Source: Epiperipatus broadwayi
Taxonomy: Eukaryota; Onychophora; Udeonychophora; Euonychophora; Peripatidae
Assembly: GCA_028023455.1 (NCBI GenBank)
Contig: JAQFVV010012546.1
Span: 269,501 to 333,500 of the forward strand
Length of the DNA stretch: 64,000 nucleotides
Reading direction: 5' to 3'
Position 1 is the first letter of the stretch; each line of letters opens with the position of its first letter. The translations under genes were made by a program, and so were the position numbers. The notes under the pieces were generated by a model. It did no database searches. It was given only the letters and a program-made list of their open reading frames with translations, and was not told the origin of the DNA. Shown piece after piece: positions 49,151 to 60,357 of the stretch.

Positions 49151-49312
49151 TACTTTATTCTAAGGACGTGTTTTGTTTTTTTTCTGATCTAAATATTTGC
49201 AACCACAAAATCATGACAAAATAAATGTCTAGCAACACTTTATTCTAAGAACGTTTTTTTTTTTTTTTCAGAACTAAATATTTGCAACTACAAAATGATG
49301 ACAAAATAAATG
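49150..49312. repeat. tandem duplication, about 85-bp unit
   Basis: CACTTTATTCTAAG with a T run, CTAAATATTTGCAAC and TGACAAAATAAATGT occurs twice in direct order (about 49150-49230 and 49236-49310). Confidence 0.85.
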
Positions 49313-50315
49313 TGCACATACACATATGTGTGTATGTCTGCTTTTGTTTGTACGAAAATAATAATTTATAAAGCTAAAGTTTTAGATTATTTAGCCTTCT
49401 TACTATTTACTTCTGTACTGCTTCTTGCGATAATTCATTGTTATCTTTATAACATAAAATTGTGAAAAGCCGTCTATTGTGCTACTGACCAACGAACTTT
49501 CCAACTGTTTACTTACTTTATATTTCCCAGTTATTCCCATTGTCTGAGTTAGTTTACTTTAAAGGATATTTTTAGACTGCTTTCCAATAACAATATTTTA
49601 GTACTATGTACTTTATAATAATGAAAGAGTGTAACAGCCAACTGAATTGTAATAAAAAGTTAAAGCTTATAATTTATATAATAATAACTACATAAAATTT
49701 ATGTCTATAATAAATGCTATTTAAAAATTGTCATCTATTTTTTACAAAATTTTAAAATCTTGGATGACAAATATATAATACTTCGAGATTAATACTTAAA
49801 CTATTAAGTTTATTAAATAAATATAATTCTCACACATAAATTTTATAATATGTCCGATTGTTATTTTATAATTTTAAAATGCAGTTATGTGTCTGCATAT
49901 ATATATAACAAAAAATCTTACTGAAGCTAAACAAACATATAATCTTGTCAAAGCCATTAGATAAATAAGAAAGAATAATTAACTATATTATACTGGTCAT
50001 ACATTTTTTATGTGTGTGTCTAGATTTTTGTAGGGGAAAAAATCTTAAAAAGATGCTGATGCAATTTCAGATAAAGTCTATATGAAATTGTACAAGTAAA
50101 TTGGAATGTCAAGAAAGAAAAGCCCAATAATATTTTTGTGTGGATGACTTTTGGTTTGCCATTTTTTTATATACGTTAAAAAATAATTCATTTTCATATA
50201 TTGGTTCTTTGGATGAAATTAATTATGAATTCTGTTAATAATATTTCATTAAGACTATAGTACAATAAATGTGCTATTGTTACTTTTATAAATAGTCTAT
50301 TATATAGCGCTTGAC
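49313..50315. other. AT-rich stretch, no gene seen
   Basis: No credible frame, RNA gene or shared repeat. Confidence 0.35.
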
Positions 50316-50728
50316 TATGTATGCAATATACAGAAGGGAATAAACCTTCTGTCACGTGCTTTTCAAGAATTTGCACATACTCTCCCATCAGTGTCAGTTT
50401 AAAAACATAAATAGACCACTTATGCTTAGAATTTGTCATTATATATGTCTAGTTTTGCTCACCATGCTGAAATCAGGGCTTTAGCCTATGTGTGCCTGAT
50501 ATATATTTCTAATCGCAAATGGTTAAAAATAAGATTCTATTTCCTGCTACAGAATGAATAAGTTTATATAATTCATTTGCCAAGATATATATATATATCA
50601 GACACACAAAAGATTACAGCCTCTAAGCATAAGTGATCCATTTATGTTTTTTAAACTGATGCTTATGGAAGAGTGTGTGTAAATTCTTGAAAAGCATATG
50701 GCAGAAGATTTATTCTCTATATTTGTTC
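50316..50728. mobile_element. fold-back element, arms of about 120 bp
   Basis: The left arm includes TTTTCAAGAATTTGCACATA and AAACATAAATAGACCACTTA; the right arm (about 50612-50720) is its inverted copy with mismatches. The spacer contains a second inverted pair (GCCTGATATATA / TATATATCAGAC). The frame 50194-50439 is an artefact. Confidence 0.75.
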
Positions 50729-51379
50729 TTTTGAATACAGTGAACCCTTTTGCTCAAAAAATTTAAGAATTTGTACAATAAAAGCGAATATTACAGTGAA
50801 GATGTCTTTGTCATGTTTACTTTATTTATCTATTTATATGTTTGTTTTCTTAATTAGTCTGTTGTATATGTATAATAATTTTAGCTATAAAATTGGAATT
50901 CTGAGTTACAAATCTGATTAATGTGACAAAAAAAAAATCCCATACCATATAAAAAAATCTAACTATTTGCAAATAGAAATACCATAACAAACATATGCAC
51001 AATATATTTCATTGTTATTCTGAAAGATAAAGTTAAAAAGTCAATTAACAACATTAAAAAATATCAAATAAAAAAGCAGATTTAAAATAACTTTTATTAT
51101 GAAAGTTTTTGTTTTAGAAGATCAGTTTTAATTTTCATTAAGACCAAAAAAAATAAAATTAGAATATGACATTAAAAAAAAGTTCTAAGCAAGAAAATAA
51201 AAGATCTAAATGTGATATGTCTATTTTGATAATCTGTAATTTTTTATTAGTTTATTTACAATGTTATATTTTTGTTTTCTTTAATGTTCAACTGCATAGT
51301 AGATGCAATAATTAATTTAATATGTATTTTTACTTTTATATTTGTTGGTATTTGTATTGTTGTTCCTGTTTAAAGTTGT
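50729..51379. other. AT-rich stretch, no gene seen
   Basis: Nothing recognisable. Confidence 0.3.
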
Positions 51380-51485
51380 AATTATAAATTTATTTAAATT
51401 TTTTTTTAATAATATTTACTAAGGCTGTAACCTCAAGAATATGTGTGTAAAATTGTGATAGTAGGGACCTCTACAAGTTATTTTG
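51380..51485. mobile_element. left-end fragment of the 24-kb element family
   Basis: AATTATAAATTTATTTAAA, then AATATTTACTAAGGCTGTAA, CCTCAAGA and GGACCTCTACA follow the same order as 24040-24150. The shared ATAAATTTATTTAAA start supports the 5' boundary drawn there. Confidence 0.65.
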
Positions 51486-51996
51486 GATGATAATTTTTAG
51501 AGTGTGTTCCTCAAATGGATTATCCTTGAATAAATGTATTTCAGGGTGTTGCAATAATTGAATGAAATAACAAACATCTTTCATAATCAATTACTTTGTT
51601 ACAGCAGATCTTCCATATTAATATATTTTATACTTAAACATTGTTTAAGTATTGATAATGTACTGCTGCATATCTATACATTTATTAAATTTTTTATTAA
51701 TACAATGAATTAAATAAGCACAAAATTGTAAATTTTAGATAATATTACTAATAAATGACAGTTATGAATTAAGAAAATATTTATAGACTTAATGATTACA
51801 TTGTCTTGACTTATTTTCTTGCCTTAGATTTTTGAGATAATTTTTCTCATATAATAATTTATATTCAAGCGTAAAAGTATGTTAAGAAATTATATATATA
51901 TATATTAGCATGATATCTGATTCTTTTATTAAGGTTTCAAATAACAGGTAATAAACATTTGGCAATATTTTTTATTAATTTAAGATTTTCATTTTT

Positions 51997-52700
51997 GAAA
52001 TTAAATTGAAAGGCTGCAAACCTCTCATGCTTATTATAATTATAATACTTATCTAAAAGCCAATCAGATGTTATGATGGCTGTTTGAATAGTGATCAAAC
52101 TGTAAACACAAAACAAAGAATTTTACAAAAAAAGGACTCTTTTCTCTACTTTTCTTTCTATATATCTAAGTCAGTCTGAAGCATTTAGGTTTGAAAGCAT
52201 GAAGCTTTAAATATCTTCACATTTAACTCACTGAGTCTAAATTACAAACATACTGCATGAAATCCTATGATTTACTACACAGTAGTTTTTAATGTTATAA
52301 AATGCAATAATGTATGTAAATAATATTTATTTTATAAACGGCAGACAGTTTGAAATTAAATTGAAAGGCTGTAAACCTCTCACACTTATTATAATTATAA
52401 TACTTATCTGACAGCCAATCAGATGTTATGGTGGCTGTCTGAATAGTGATCAAACTGTAAACACAAGACAAAAAATTTTATAAGAAAAGGATGGTCCACC
52501 CTATTCTCTACTTGTCTTTCTATATATTTAAGCTAGTCTGAACCATTTGGGTTTGAAATCATGAAGCTTTTCAGACAGCCATCACAACATCTGATTGGCT
52601 ATCAGATAACTATTATAATTATGATAAGCATGAGAGGTTTGCAACCTTTCAAATTAATTTCAAACTGTCTGTGCTTTATAAAATAAATATGATTTTCACT
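51997..52700. repeat. older head-to-head array, about 355-bp unit
   Basis: Units start GAAATTAAATTGAAAGGCTG at 51997 and 52352. The second is cut at about 52570, where the sequence turns round and continues as an inverted partial unit to about 52700. Each unit has AGCCAATCAGATGTTATG, TTTCTATATAT, GCATGAAGCT...CTTCAC and TACAAACATACTGCATGAAA, in the same order as the 322-bp unit of the younger array next door but clearly diverged. Confidence 0.8.
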
Positions 52701-53084
52701 TTTATAAATTACTAACTTTTTATAATAAAGTGTTTACTTTAGTTCAGTGGTATATAATGGATTCAAAAAATAAATATTGTTGCTTGAATACCAAAAAAAC
52801 TTTCTTCTCAGGCTATTTTATTATTTTTTTACATAGCTAAGTAAAAGTATATAAACTCTTAATGATTTATAAATGGAAATAATTTGTTTATTAAAAAGTC
52901 TAATTGCAGGAAAAAATATGTTCAAAAATTAAAAATTGTTCAGGATTATATTTATCCTCAGCAATGAGAAATTTATTTTACTGGCTAAACCTTGATTAAG
53001 TTTTTATTTACAATAATCTTTCTTTTTTGAATGTATACATTTTACAATATAGACATTATGTAATTAACCTATTCACTCAGTATT

Positions 53085-55259
53085 TACTATAGTAACTTAA
53101 CTTACGAGAGAGTGCAAGTCTCTCAGTGCTTATGATTATTAATAGCCAATCAGATTGTAAATACTGGGACAACGATTTAACAAGAAAAGAGTGGTAACCA
53201 CTCTTAACTTTACTTGTCTGTCTATATATCCAAGCCAGTCCAAAGTACTTATATCTGAAAGTGTGAATATTAAATACCTTCACACACTACTCACTGACTT
53301 CAAATTACAAACATACAGCATGAAATCTTTAGATTCACTATGCAGTAGATTATCGATGTTATAAATTGCAGAAATATATGTAAATAATATTTATTTTCAA
53401 AGCGCAGATGATTTGAAATTAACTTACGAGAGAGTGCAAGTCTCTCAGCGCTTGTGATTATTAATAGCCAATCAGATCGTAAATACTGGGACAACAATTT
53501 AACAAGAAAAGAGTGGTAACCACTCTTAACTTTACTTGTCTGTCTATATATCCAAGCCAGTCCAAAGTACTTATATCTGAAAGTGTGAATATTAAATACC
53601 TTCACACACTACTCACTGACTTCAAATTACAAACATACAGCAAGAAATCTTTAGATTCACTATGCAGTAGATTATCGATGTTATAAATTGCAGAAATATA
53701 TGTAAATAATATTTATTTTCAAAGCGCAGATGATTTGAAATTAACTTACGAGAGAGTGCAAGTCTCTCAGCGCTTGTGATTATTAATAGCCAATCAGATC
53801 GTAAATACTGGGACAACAATTTAACAAGAAAAGAGTGGTAACCACTCTTAACTTTACTTGTCTGTCTATATATCCAAGCCAGTCCAAAGTACTTATATCT
53901 GAAAGTGTGAATATTAAATACCTTCACACACTACTCACTGACTTCAAATTACAAACATACAGCATGAAATCTTTAGATTCACTATGCAGTAGATTATCGA
54001 TGTTATAAATTGCAGAAATATATGTAAATAATATTTATTTTCAAAGCGCAGATGATTTGAAATTAACTTACGAGAGAGTGCAAGTCTCTCAGCGCTTGTG
54101 ATTATTAATAGCCAATCAGACAAGTAAAGTTAAGAGTGGTTACCACTCTTTTCTTGTTAAATCGTTGTCCCAGTATTTACGATCTGATTGGCTATTAATA
54201 ATCACAAGTGCTGAGAGACTTGCACTCTCTCGTAAGTTAATTTCAAATCATCTGCGCTTTGAAAATAAATATTATTTACATATATTTCTGCAATTTATAA
54301 CATCGATAATCTACTGCATAGTGAATCTAAAGATTTCATGCTGTATGTTTGTAATTTGAAGTCAGTGAGTAGTGTGTAAGGTATTTAATATTCACACTTT
54401 CAGATATAAGTACTTTGGACTGAGCTGGATATATAGACAGACAAAGTAAAGGATTAAGAGTGGTTACCACTCTTTTCTTGTTAAATCATTGTCCCAGTAT
54501 TTACGATCTGATTGGCTATTAATAATCACAAGCGCTGAGAGACTTTGCACTCTCTCGTAAGTTAATTTCAAATCATCTGCGCTTTGAAAATAAATATTAT
54601 TTACATATATTTCTGCAATTTATAACATCGATAATCTACTGCATAGTGAATCTAAAGATTTCATGCTGTATGTTTGTAATTTGAAGTCAGTGAGTAGTGT
54701 GAAGGTATTTAATATTCACACTTTCAGATATAAGTACTTTGGACTGGCTTGGATATATAGACAGACAAGTAAAGTTAAGAGTGGTTACCACTCTTTTCTT
54801 GTTAAATCGTTGTCCCAGTATTTACGATCTGATTGGCTATTAATAATCACAAGCGCTGAGAGACTTGCACTTCTCGTAAGTTAATTTCAAATCATCTGCG
54901 CTTTGAAAATAAATATTATTTACATATATTTCTGCAATTTATAACATCGATAATCTACTGCATAGTGAATCTAAAGATTTCATGCTGTATGTTTGTAATT
55001 TGAAGTCAGTGAGTAGTGTGTGAAGGTATTTAATATTCACACTTTCAGATATAAGTACTTTGGACTGGCTTGGATATATAGACAGACAAGTAAAGTTAAG
55101 AGTGGTTACCACTCTTTTCTTGTTAAATCGTTGTCCCAGTATTTACGATCTGATTGGCTATTAATAATCACAAGCGCTGAGAGACTTGCACTCTCTCGTA
55201 AGTTAATTTCAAATCATCTGCGCTTTGAAAATAAATATTATTTACATATAGTAACTTAG
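53085..55259. repeat. young inverted tandem array, 322-bp unit, 12-bp flanking repeat
   Basis: About 3.2 forward units (from 53096, period 322) meet about 3.4 inverted units at 54117-54120, where CAGA is shared by both sides of the joint. Inverted unit landmarks GTTAATTT fall at 54236, 54561, 54880 and 55202. TATAGTAACTTA borders the array on both sides in direct order (about 53088-53099 and 55246-55257), like a target duplication. Units are nearly identical, so the array is recent. Each holds AGCCAATCAGAT, TCTATATATCC about 90 bases later, hairpin GAGAGA/TCTCTC, the near-palindrome AAGAGTGG/CCACTCTT and hairpin GTGTGAA/TTCACAC. Recurrent 60-100 codon frames are by-products. Confidence 0.85.
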
Positions 55260-55660
55260 AATTTTCAGTCTATGATCATCCTCCACTCCATCTCAAACAA
55301 CCAATGCACATGACCACACACGTGAAAAGGATAAATGATCCCCAATATACATATTTTATGCAGAACCAGTACTTATCAGTTAGTCCAGAGCATAATCTCC
55401 CACACACTTGTACAATCAGTGCTTGGCTTATATTAAGATAGCAATTCCTTAAACTTGAATGGATATGCTTAAACCTTTTTACTCTTTCCAACAATTCAGT
55501 GGTCAATTTTAATGAAAAACCAATAAGGTTCTGCATTAAATACATATATTGGAAATCATTTATCTATTTTATATTGTGTGGTGATGTGTAGTGATTGCTT
55601 GAAGTAGAATCAAGGATTATGGACTGAAAATTTTAAGTTTAAAACCCTCTATTTAATATA
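55260..55660. mobile_element. F2 palindromic hammerhead element, copy e (decayed)
   Basis: The left arm reads ATGACCACACACGTGAAAAG and GATCCCCAATATACATATTT; the right arm has ATTAAATACATATATTGG and TCATTTATCTATTTTAT. The minus-strand ribozyme has CTGATAA and AAAA in place of CTGATGA and GAAA, so it is inactive. Its left end directly abuts the array. Confidence 0.7.
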
Positions 55661-55934
55661 GACATCGGTTTTAATGAGCACTGATTATTTTTAGACAATT
55701 TCCAAGTGTTGACATTAGTTACTGTTTTGTTTTTCCCAACTGAATACATTTCACTTACATTTGAGGACTAGTAATTTTACAGTTAAGGTATAAGTATATA
55801 TATTTTTAATTTGGTTTAGATAGTATTGATGGCATATACTTTGATTGTATTTTATGTTCAATTTCAAGTTCAATATTTGGGCAACAGAATGATATACCCA
55901 AATAATAACATCTGTTTATTTCAATAGTTATTAA

Positions 55935-56135
55935 AACAGGCAAAACTCACTATACATATTTCCACACTCAGCAAGCTAGAGTAATCAATGGATGCCAGAA
56001 GGCTTGTGCATAAAATTTCCATCTAGTGTCTACTCATCCAATATCCCCAGACTAGTTTCTGGATTGTGGCCTTCATCAGTGAGGAGCCTTGGATCCAAGA
56101 GCACTGCATCTAGATCTTACAAATGGTGATCATGT
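55935..56135 (-). mobile_element. F1 hammerhead element, antisense copy
   Basis: It runs from CAGGCAAAACTCAC through AGAGTAATCAATGGATGCCA, the ribozyme at 56036-56094, and ends near GGTGATCATGTGGTGTTTA, which is the reverse complement of the F1 5' end. It is close to full length. Confidence 0.75.
56036..56094 (-). ncRNA. type I hammerhead ribozyme, core boxes intact (F1-f)
   Basis: On the minus strand: ATCCAA/TTGGAT outer stem, GGC/TA internal loop, TCCTCA/TGGGGA inner stem, CTGATGA, GAAA, GTC, and ACTAGT at stem III. Stem I is better paired than in the 12.9-kb copy. Stem II is weaker because GCC is TCC, leaving GG/CC and a mismatch. It may cleave slowly or not at all. Confidence 0.7.
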
Positions 56136-56139
56136 GGTG

Positions 56140-57985
56140 TTTATTGGCTTTACCATCAATAGTGATAACTAGTACAATGTTTTTAAATCCAATCACTTAT
56201 TTTTTAATTTATTATTATTTTTATGATATTGAACAGACCAAAATGGTTAAATTTTATGAACTTTCTATTTTTATAGTGATGAAATCTTTTATCCTGTTTT
56301 TTTTTTTTTACTATTGCTCAATTATGATCAAGCAAAATTATATAAAGTGAGAATTTGCTTGAAAAATATTCTCTGTATTTAATTTGCAGAATTATATCAT
56401 TTTATCTCTTTGACAGATGTACTTGACCTATAGGAAAGCTGTTGGTTTTTTTTAAATTGTTTTAACAATTTTATTTAAAATTTAATGTAAATTAAATGAT
56501 TTTAATATTATGCAAATAAATATGAGAAGTCTACTAAGCCTGAAAGACCATCATTTTTGTAATGGTTTTTTTTAATTGGTTGAAACAACCTAGTCTGTTT
56601 GGTTATGAAATGAACTTGCAAGGTGTTAATAAAACTACATTCAAATTTAAAAATTATACCTGGTATATTTGATATATAAATTTGAAAGTGTTTCAGACAA
56701 CTGCTTTGTAAAAAAAAATATATAATTTATTAATGGTGGAATTGCTTTGTAATAAAAATTAGAGATTATTGAGTATAAAGGAGAAATTACTTCCTTTGGA
56801 TAAAATGTAATATAAATTGTAGTTTAGTTAGGTTATAGTTATTTATTTATAAAAATAAATTTAAGGTTGAATTTTTTTTCAAATTTTCAATTGTGAATTT
56901 GACAGTTTTATGGACTAATAGAAGAAATGTAATAGTTTTTTAATTGCTTGTGAATTTACACAAGACAGCGTTATGTACAAACATTTAAGGATTTTATATA
57001 TAAGCTAATAATGAGTGATATAATAAGCTAGTGTTAAAGTTTTAAAAATTTACTAATCCATTGTGTAAATGTAATTTTAAAATGTATTATAAAAAGTTAT
57101 CTTAATTAGACATTTATATGTGATTAAAAAAAGGATGATATGCTCAAAAATGATATAGTTTTAAAAATATTATTAAAAAATTTTGGAATAATATTTTCAC
57201 TGATATATATAATCAGAAATTAAAGTAATTAATAGTCACATTCTAGATTATAAATAATTATTTGAATAAATTTTTGCATTTTAAAGCAGATAAGAATTAA
57301 ATTGATAAATCTTATTCAATATACAAAAAATTATCTTACATAATTACATTTCGGATAATGATCATACCCTCATCAAACTTGTTGAATACTTGAGCAATTG
57401 TAACCATGTTAGAGTAACAAATAATTTAGCTTTTTATTTTGAAAAATCTTTAACTTTTTAGTTATGGTGTGAATATTATAGCCACACCATTGCTATTAAA
57501 TATATTCAAATCAGGTTCATATTTTAAAGCATATATTATGAAAGATAGTAATAATTATAATTCCATTCACATTATCACATCTTGTTAAACAATATGCTAA
57601 AATTAATATTAATGTTAAAAAATACAATCATTCTGTTAGTTATCTAAATAAATAAATTTAAATTAATTTTAATAAATTAAGATTTATTGCAAACTAAAAA
57701 AATTCATCATCAAACAAAATATAATATAAACATTAGTAGATTGATTTTTTAGAAAAATTGGATAACAATTTTTGAGAATCCCTAAAATATTTTTTTAGTA
57801 TAACATTTTCAAAATATGCTATTCATAATATTTATCCATGTTATTTCATATTACATGTGAATGTTCCATTATTTATTCATGAATTTATTTTTTGATCTTC
57901 ACTTCTGAAAATTAAGTATCATCTTAATTACTTAAGTATTTTATACACAATTAAAAATCTTTTTTTTATATTTTTATTTATAATA
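56140..57985. other. AT-rich stretch, no gene seen
   Basis: Only AT-rich sequence with T and A runs. Confidence 0.35.
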
Positions 57986-57989
57986 ATAG

Positions 57990-58180
57990 TACTAAACTCT
58001 TCATAGAATAGTGCCACCATGCACAAGCCTTCATAATCAGTAAATGCAAGAAGATTTGTGCATAAAATCCTTATCTAGTGCCTACTCATCCATCAAACCA
58101 GGGCTGGTTTCTAAGTTGTGGCTTTTATTAGTGAGGAGCCTTGGATTTGAGAGCACTGCATCTAAATTTTTAAGATCTAA
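57990..58180 (-). mobile_element. decayed F1 copy
   Basis: AGTGCCACCATGC, GTGCATAAAATCCTTATCTA, CCTACTCATCC and GTGAGGAGCCTTGGATTTGA follow the F1 order. The ribozyme core reads CTAATAA on the minus strand, and the cleavage region is lost. The 80-residue frame 58044-58286 comes from this repeat. Confidence 0.7.
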
Positions 58181-58464
58181 TGCAATCCTCTATCAGTCAC
58201 CTTTTACCTATATGGTTAACTATAAAGCTGAAGCCCAAGATGAAAATACCATAATGTGTCCAACCCAAGTGCATTCACTTGTCTAGTCATATAAAAGAGC
58301 TCAATTTAACATATATACATTTTGGTGTCTTTGGATTTTTAAAAACCATTATGACCATTATCCTATGAGAAGGTTATATATAAAACTATCAAAACATCAC
58401 CTGATAACCATTTAATATGCTTACATATGATTTTAATAATGATACCAATCTCTTTATACTGTAA

Positions 58465-58645
58465 TCTCCATAAGGGCAAGCTATTCGTAATCAATAGATG
58501 CAAGAAGATTTGTGTATAAAATTCCTATCTGTTGCCTATTCATCCAATATTCACATACTAGTTTTTAGCTTGTGGTTTTCATCAGTGTGGAGCCTTGGAT
58601 TTCAAAGTACTGCACCTAGATTTTGTAGCTTTATAGTTAACCAAA
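58465..58645 (-). mobile_element. decayed F1 copy
   Basis: GTAATCAATAGATGCAAGAA, CCTATTCATCCAATATTCAC, ACTAGTTTTTAGC and TTCATCAGTGTGGAGCC mark it. On the minus strand CTGATGA is kept but GAAA is AAAA, so it should not cleave. It lies about 290 bases from the previous F1 copy in the same orientation. Confidence 0.7.
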
Positions 58646-58664
58646 TAGGTAAAAGTTGACTGCT

Positions 58665-59440
58665 AGAGGGTTGTATTAGATTACTTAGAAAAAGTATAAA
58701 GGGAAGTAGAAAGACATGCATTAGATGAAGATATGTGAACAGCAAAAGAGGCAATTCAAAGAGAAATGGGATGGTCAAGTTTTTATATGAGAGATGCAAA
58801 AAATAAAATAAAAATGTTTGGTAGATTGCATTTATGGATAATAAAAGAATAGTCAAAATAGTATTTAATTGGGTTACAAGTAAAGGGCAGGCAACAAGAT
58901 GGGTGAGAAAGGTAACGTGGTATGAAAAAGATTTGGATAAAGAATTTATATCACTATACTTATACAAAAGGTGGGATGGTTGTGTTAGGAGGAGTGTTGA
59001 ATGTTATAGTGCTAAGAAATGAAATAAAAGAATAGATGCATTAATAAAGAATAGAGAGTTGGAGAGATGGAGAACTAGTATGGAGAGTAAAAAGAGTTTA
59101 AATATATATAGAAGTAAATGGAACATTGGGTGCAAGTTAATTTATAAGAGCAAAGAAAGTAATTTATTGTTTAAGGCTCGAACGAGATCTTTAGCAACAA
59201 GAGAATAAACACATAAATAGAAAAATTTGGGTGATTTAGTCTGAAAATTGTGTAAGAAAGGCATAGAAAATATTAGGCATCTGCTAATTGAATGTAAATG
59301 CTTGAAAGCAGAAAGGATACAAATAATGAAGTTATGGAAGAATAAATATGAACAAAGTGATTATACAAAAAGTGGGTTGTTTTTTATGGTGGGTTTTGGA
59401 AAAAATAAGGGGGATTTAGATTAAAAGGCCATAGAGTTGA
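58665..59440 (+). pseudogene. decayed C-terminal end of a third LINE type
   Basis: Readable pieces: ALDEDM then a stop, EAIQREMGWSSFYMRDAKNK, IKMFGRLHLW, then LLFKARTRSLATRE, and KLCKKGIENIRHLLIECKCL. These resemble LINE C-termini with a GW...RFWGRL segment, an LLFKAR-T segment and a final C-x2-C-x8-H-x4-C; here the first Cys position is a TGA stop. It differs from the L1/Tx1-like and RTE copies. Several stops; clade not assigned. Confidence 0.5.
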
Positions 59441-59937
59441 CAAAGATTATGTTGTGAAAATGGGATGGAGCAGATTATGGAAAAACTTAGAGTAGGGAAT
59501 GGAAAGGAAAGCTAAAGTGGCTAACATGTTTCTCTGGTTATAGTTGCTGAGAGATTCCTAACTCCCTTTAAGGAGAAGTCACAGTGCATCACATCACATT
59601 ACTCTTACTAACAGTATGCATAAGCATATGAAATAGTGATCATATGATATTTTTATTTTTATTCTACTTTAACTATTTAAAATACCATTTTTTATTCAAT
59701 AAAAAGACAAGATTTATATGTATTCAGAGTTTACATGACAAGTATTGACATCACAAATATGGATTATTGTTGATAAATTATTTTGCATTCTTATAGTTGT
59801 AAACATATTTATTTTATTTCAGTTACTTAAGGGAATTGTCACTAAAATTGATTATACTATTAAAGTTTACTGCAGCGTTTTTCTCTTTTCAATTTTTTTC
59901 TTCATATCTGTATATAAATCTTCATTTTTACTCGCTT

Positions 59938-59982
59938 ACACACACACACACACACACACACTCACACACTTATATATATTGT
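59938..59982. repeat. (CA)n microsatellite
   Basis: An ACACAC run with a short TATATATA end. Confidence 0.95.
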
Positions 59983-60216
59983 AATGCAATACAAAGGCAG
60001 TAAAACAAAACATAGAGGTGAAAAAAAATAAACTCGCTATATTCTTATTGAATATAATTTAATTAAATCATTTTCTATCTATATGTGAGTTTATAGTCTG
60101 AATTAAATGGTTTCAATACAGACATTACATTCCAAATTTAATTTGAAACAAGTAATATCTATTAGTAAATAAATCTCAATATAATAATTAAGATACAGGA
60201 CAGAATCAAAGCAAGC

Positions 60217-60357
60217 ATTATGTCCATGTTTTTTTTTTTCTTCTCATATGTCAGAGCATCGGCCGGGACGCGAACCCACAACCGTCTGCAACCAACTACT
60301 TGCTTGCAAGGCGGGTGCGATGACCTCTCGGCTAACAACGCTTGATTATGTCCATGT
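60217..60357 (-). mobile_element. tRNA-derived SINE, subfamily 1, best-preserved copy, 13-bp target duplication
   Basis: ATTATGTCCATGT occurs at 60217-60229 and 60345-60357. The minus strand reads GCGTTGTTAGCCGAGAGGTC (A box), CGCCTTGCAAGCAAGTAG with an anticodon-loop-like CTTGCAAG, GTTGTGGGTTCGCGTCCC (B box), GCTCTGACATATGAG and poly-A. The intact boxes suggest it is the youngest copy in the window. Confidence 0.9.

Noticed and set aside
53096-55250. Hammerhead ribozyme in the 322-bp array unit
   Set aside because: CAGATGA...GAAA occurs at the unit end, but there is no stem II between the boxes, the first box is wrong at one base, and the older array does not conserve it.
53300-55259. Repeated 60-101 residue frames (MKVFNIHTFRYKYFGL...) across the 322-bp array
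   Set aside because: They come from copying of the unit. Single- and double-base indels between units break the frame, the diverged array at 52 kb does not keep it, and the sequence shows hairpin and promoter-like features instead.
60230-60344. True tRNA gene
   Set aside because: The A and B boxes are tRNA-like, but there is no complete cloverleaf or acceptor stem. Poly-A and target duplication show a SINE.
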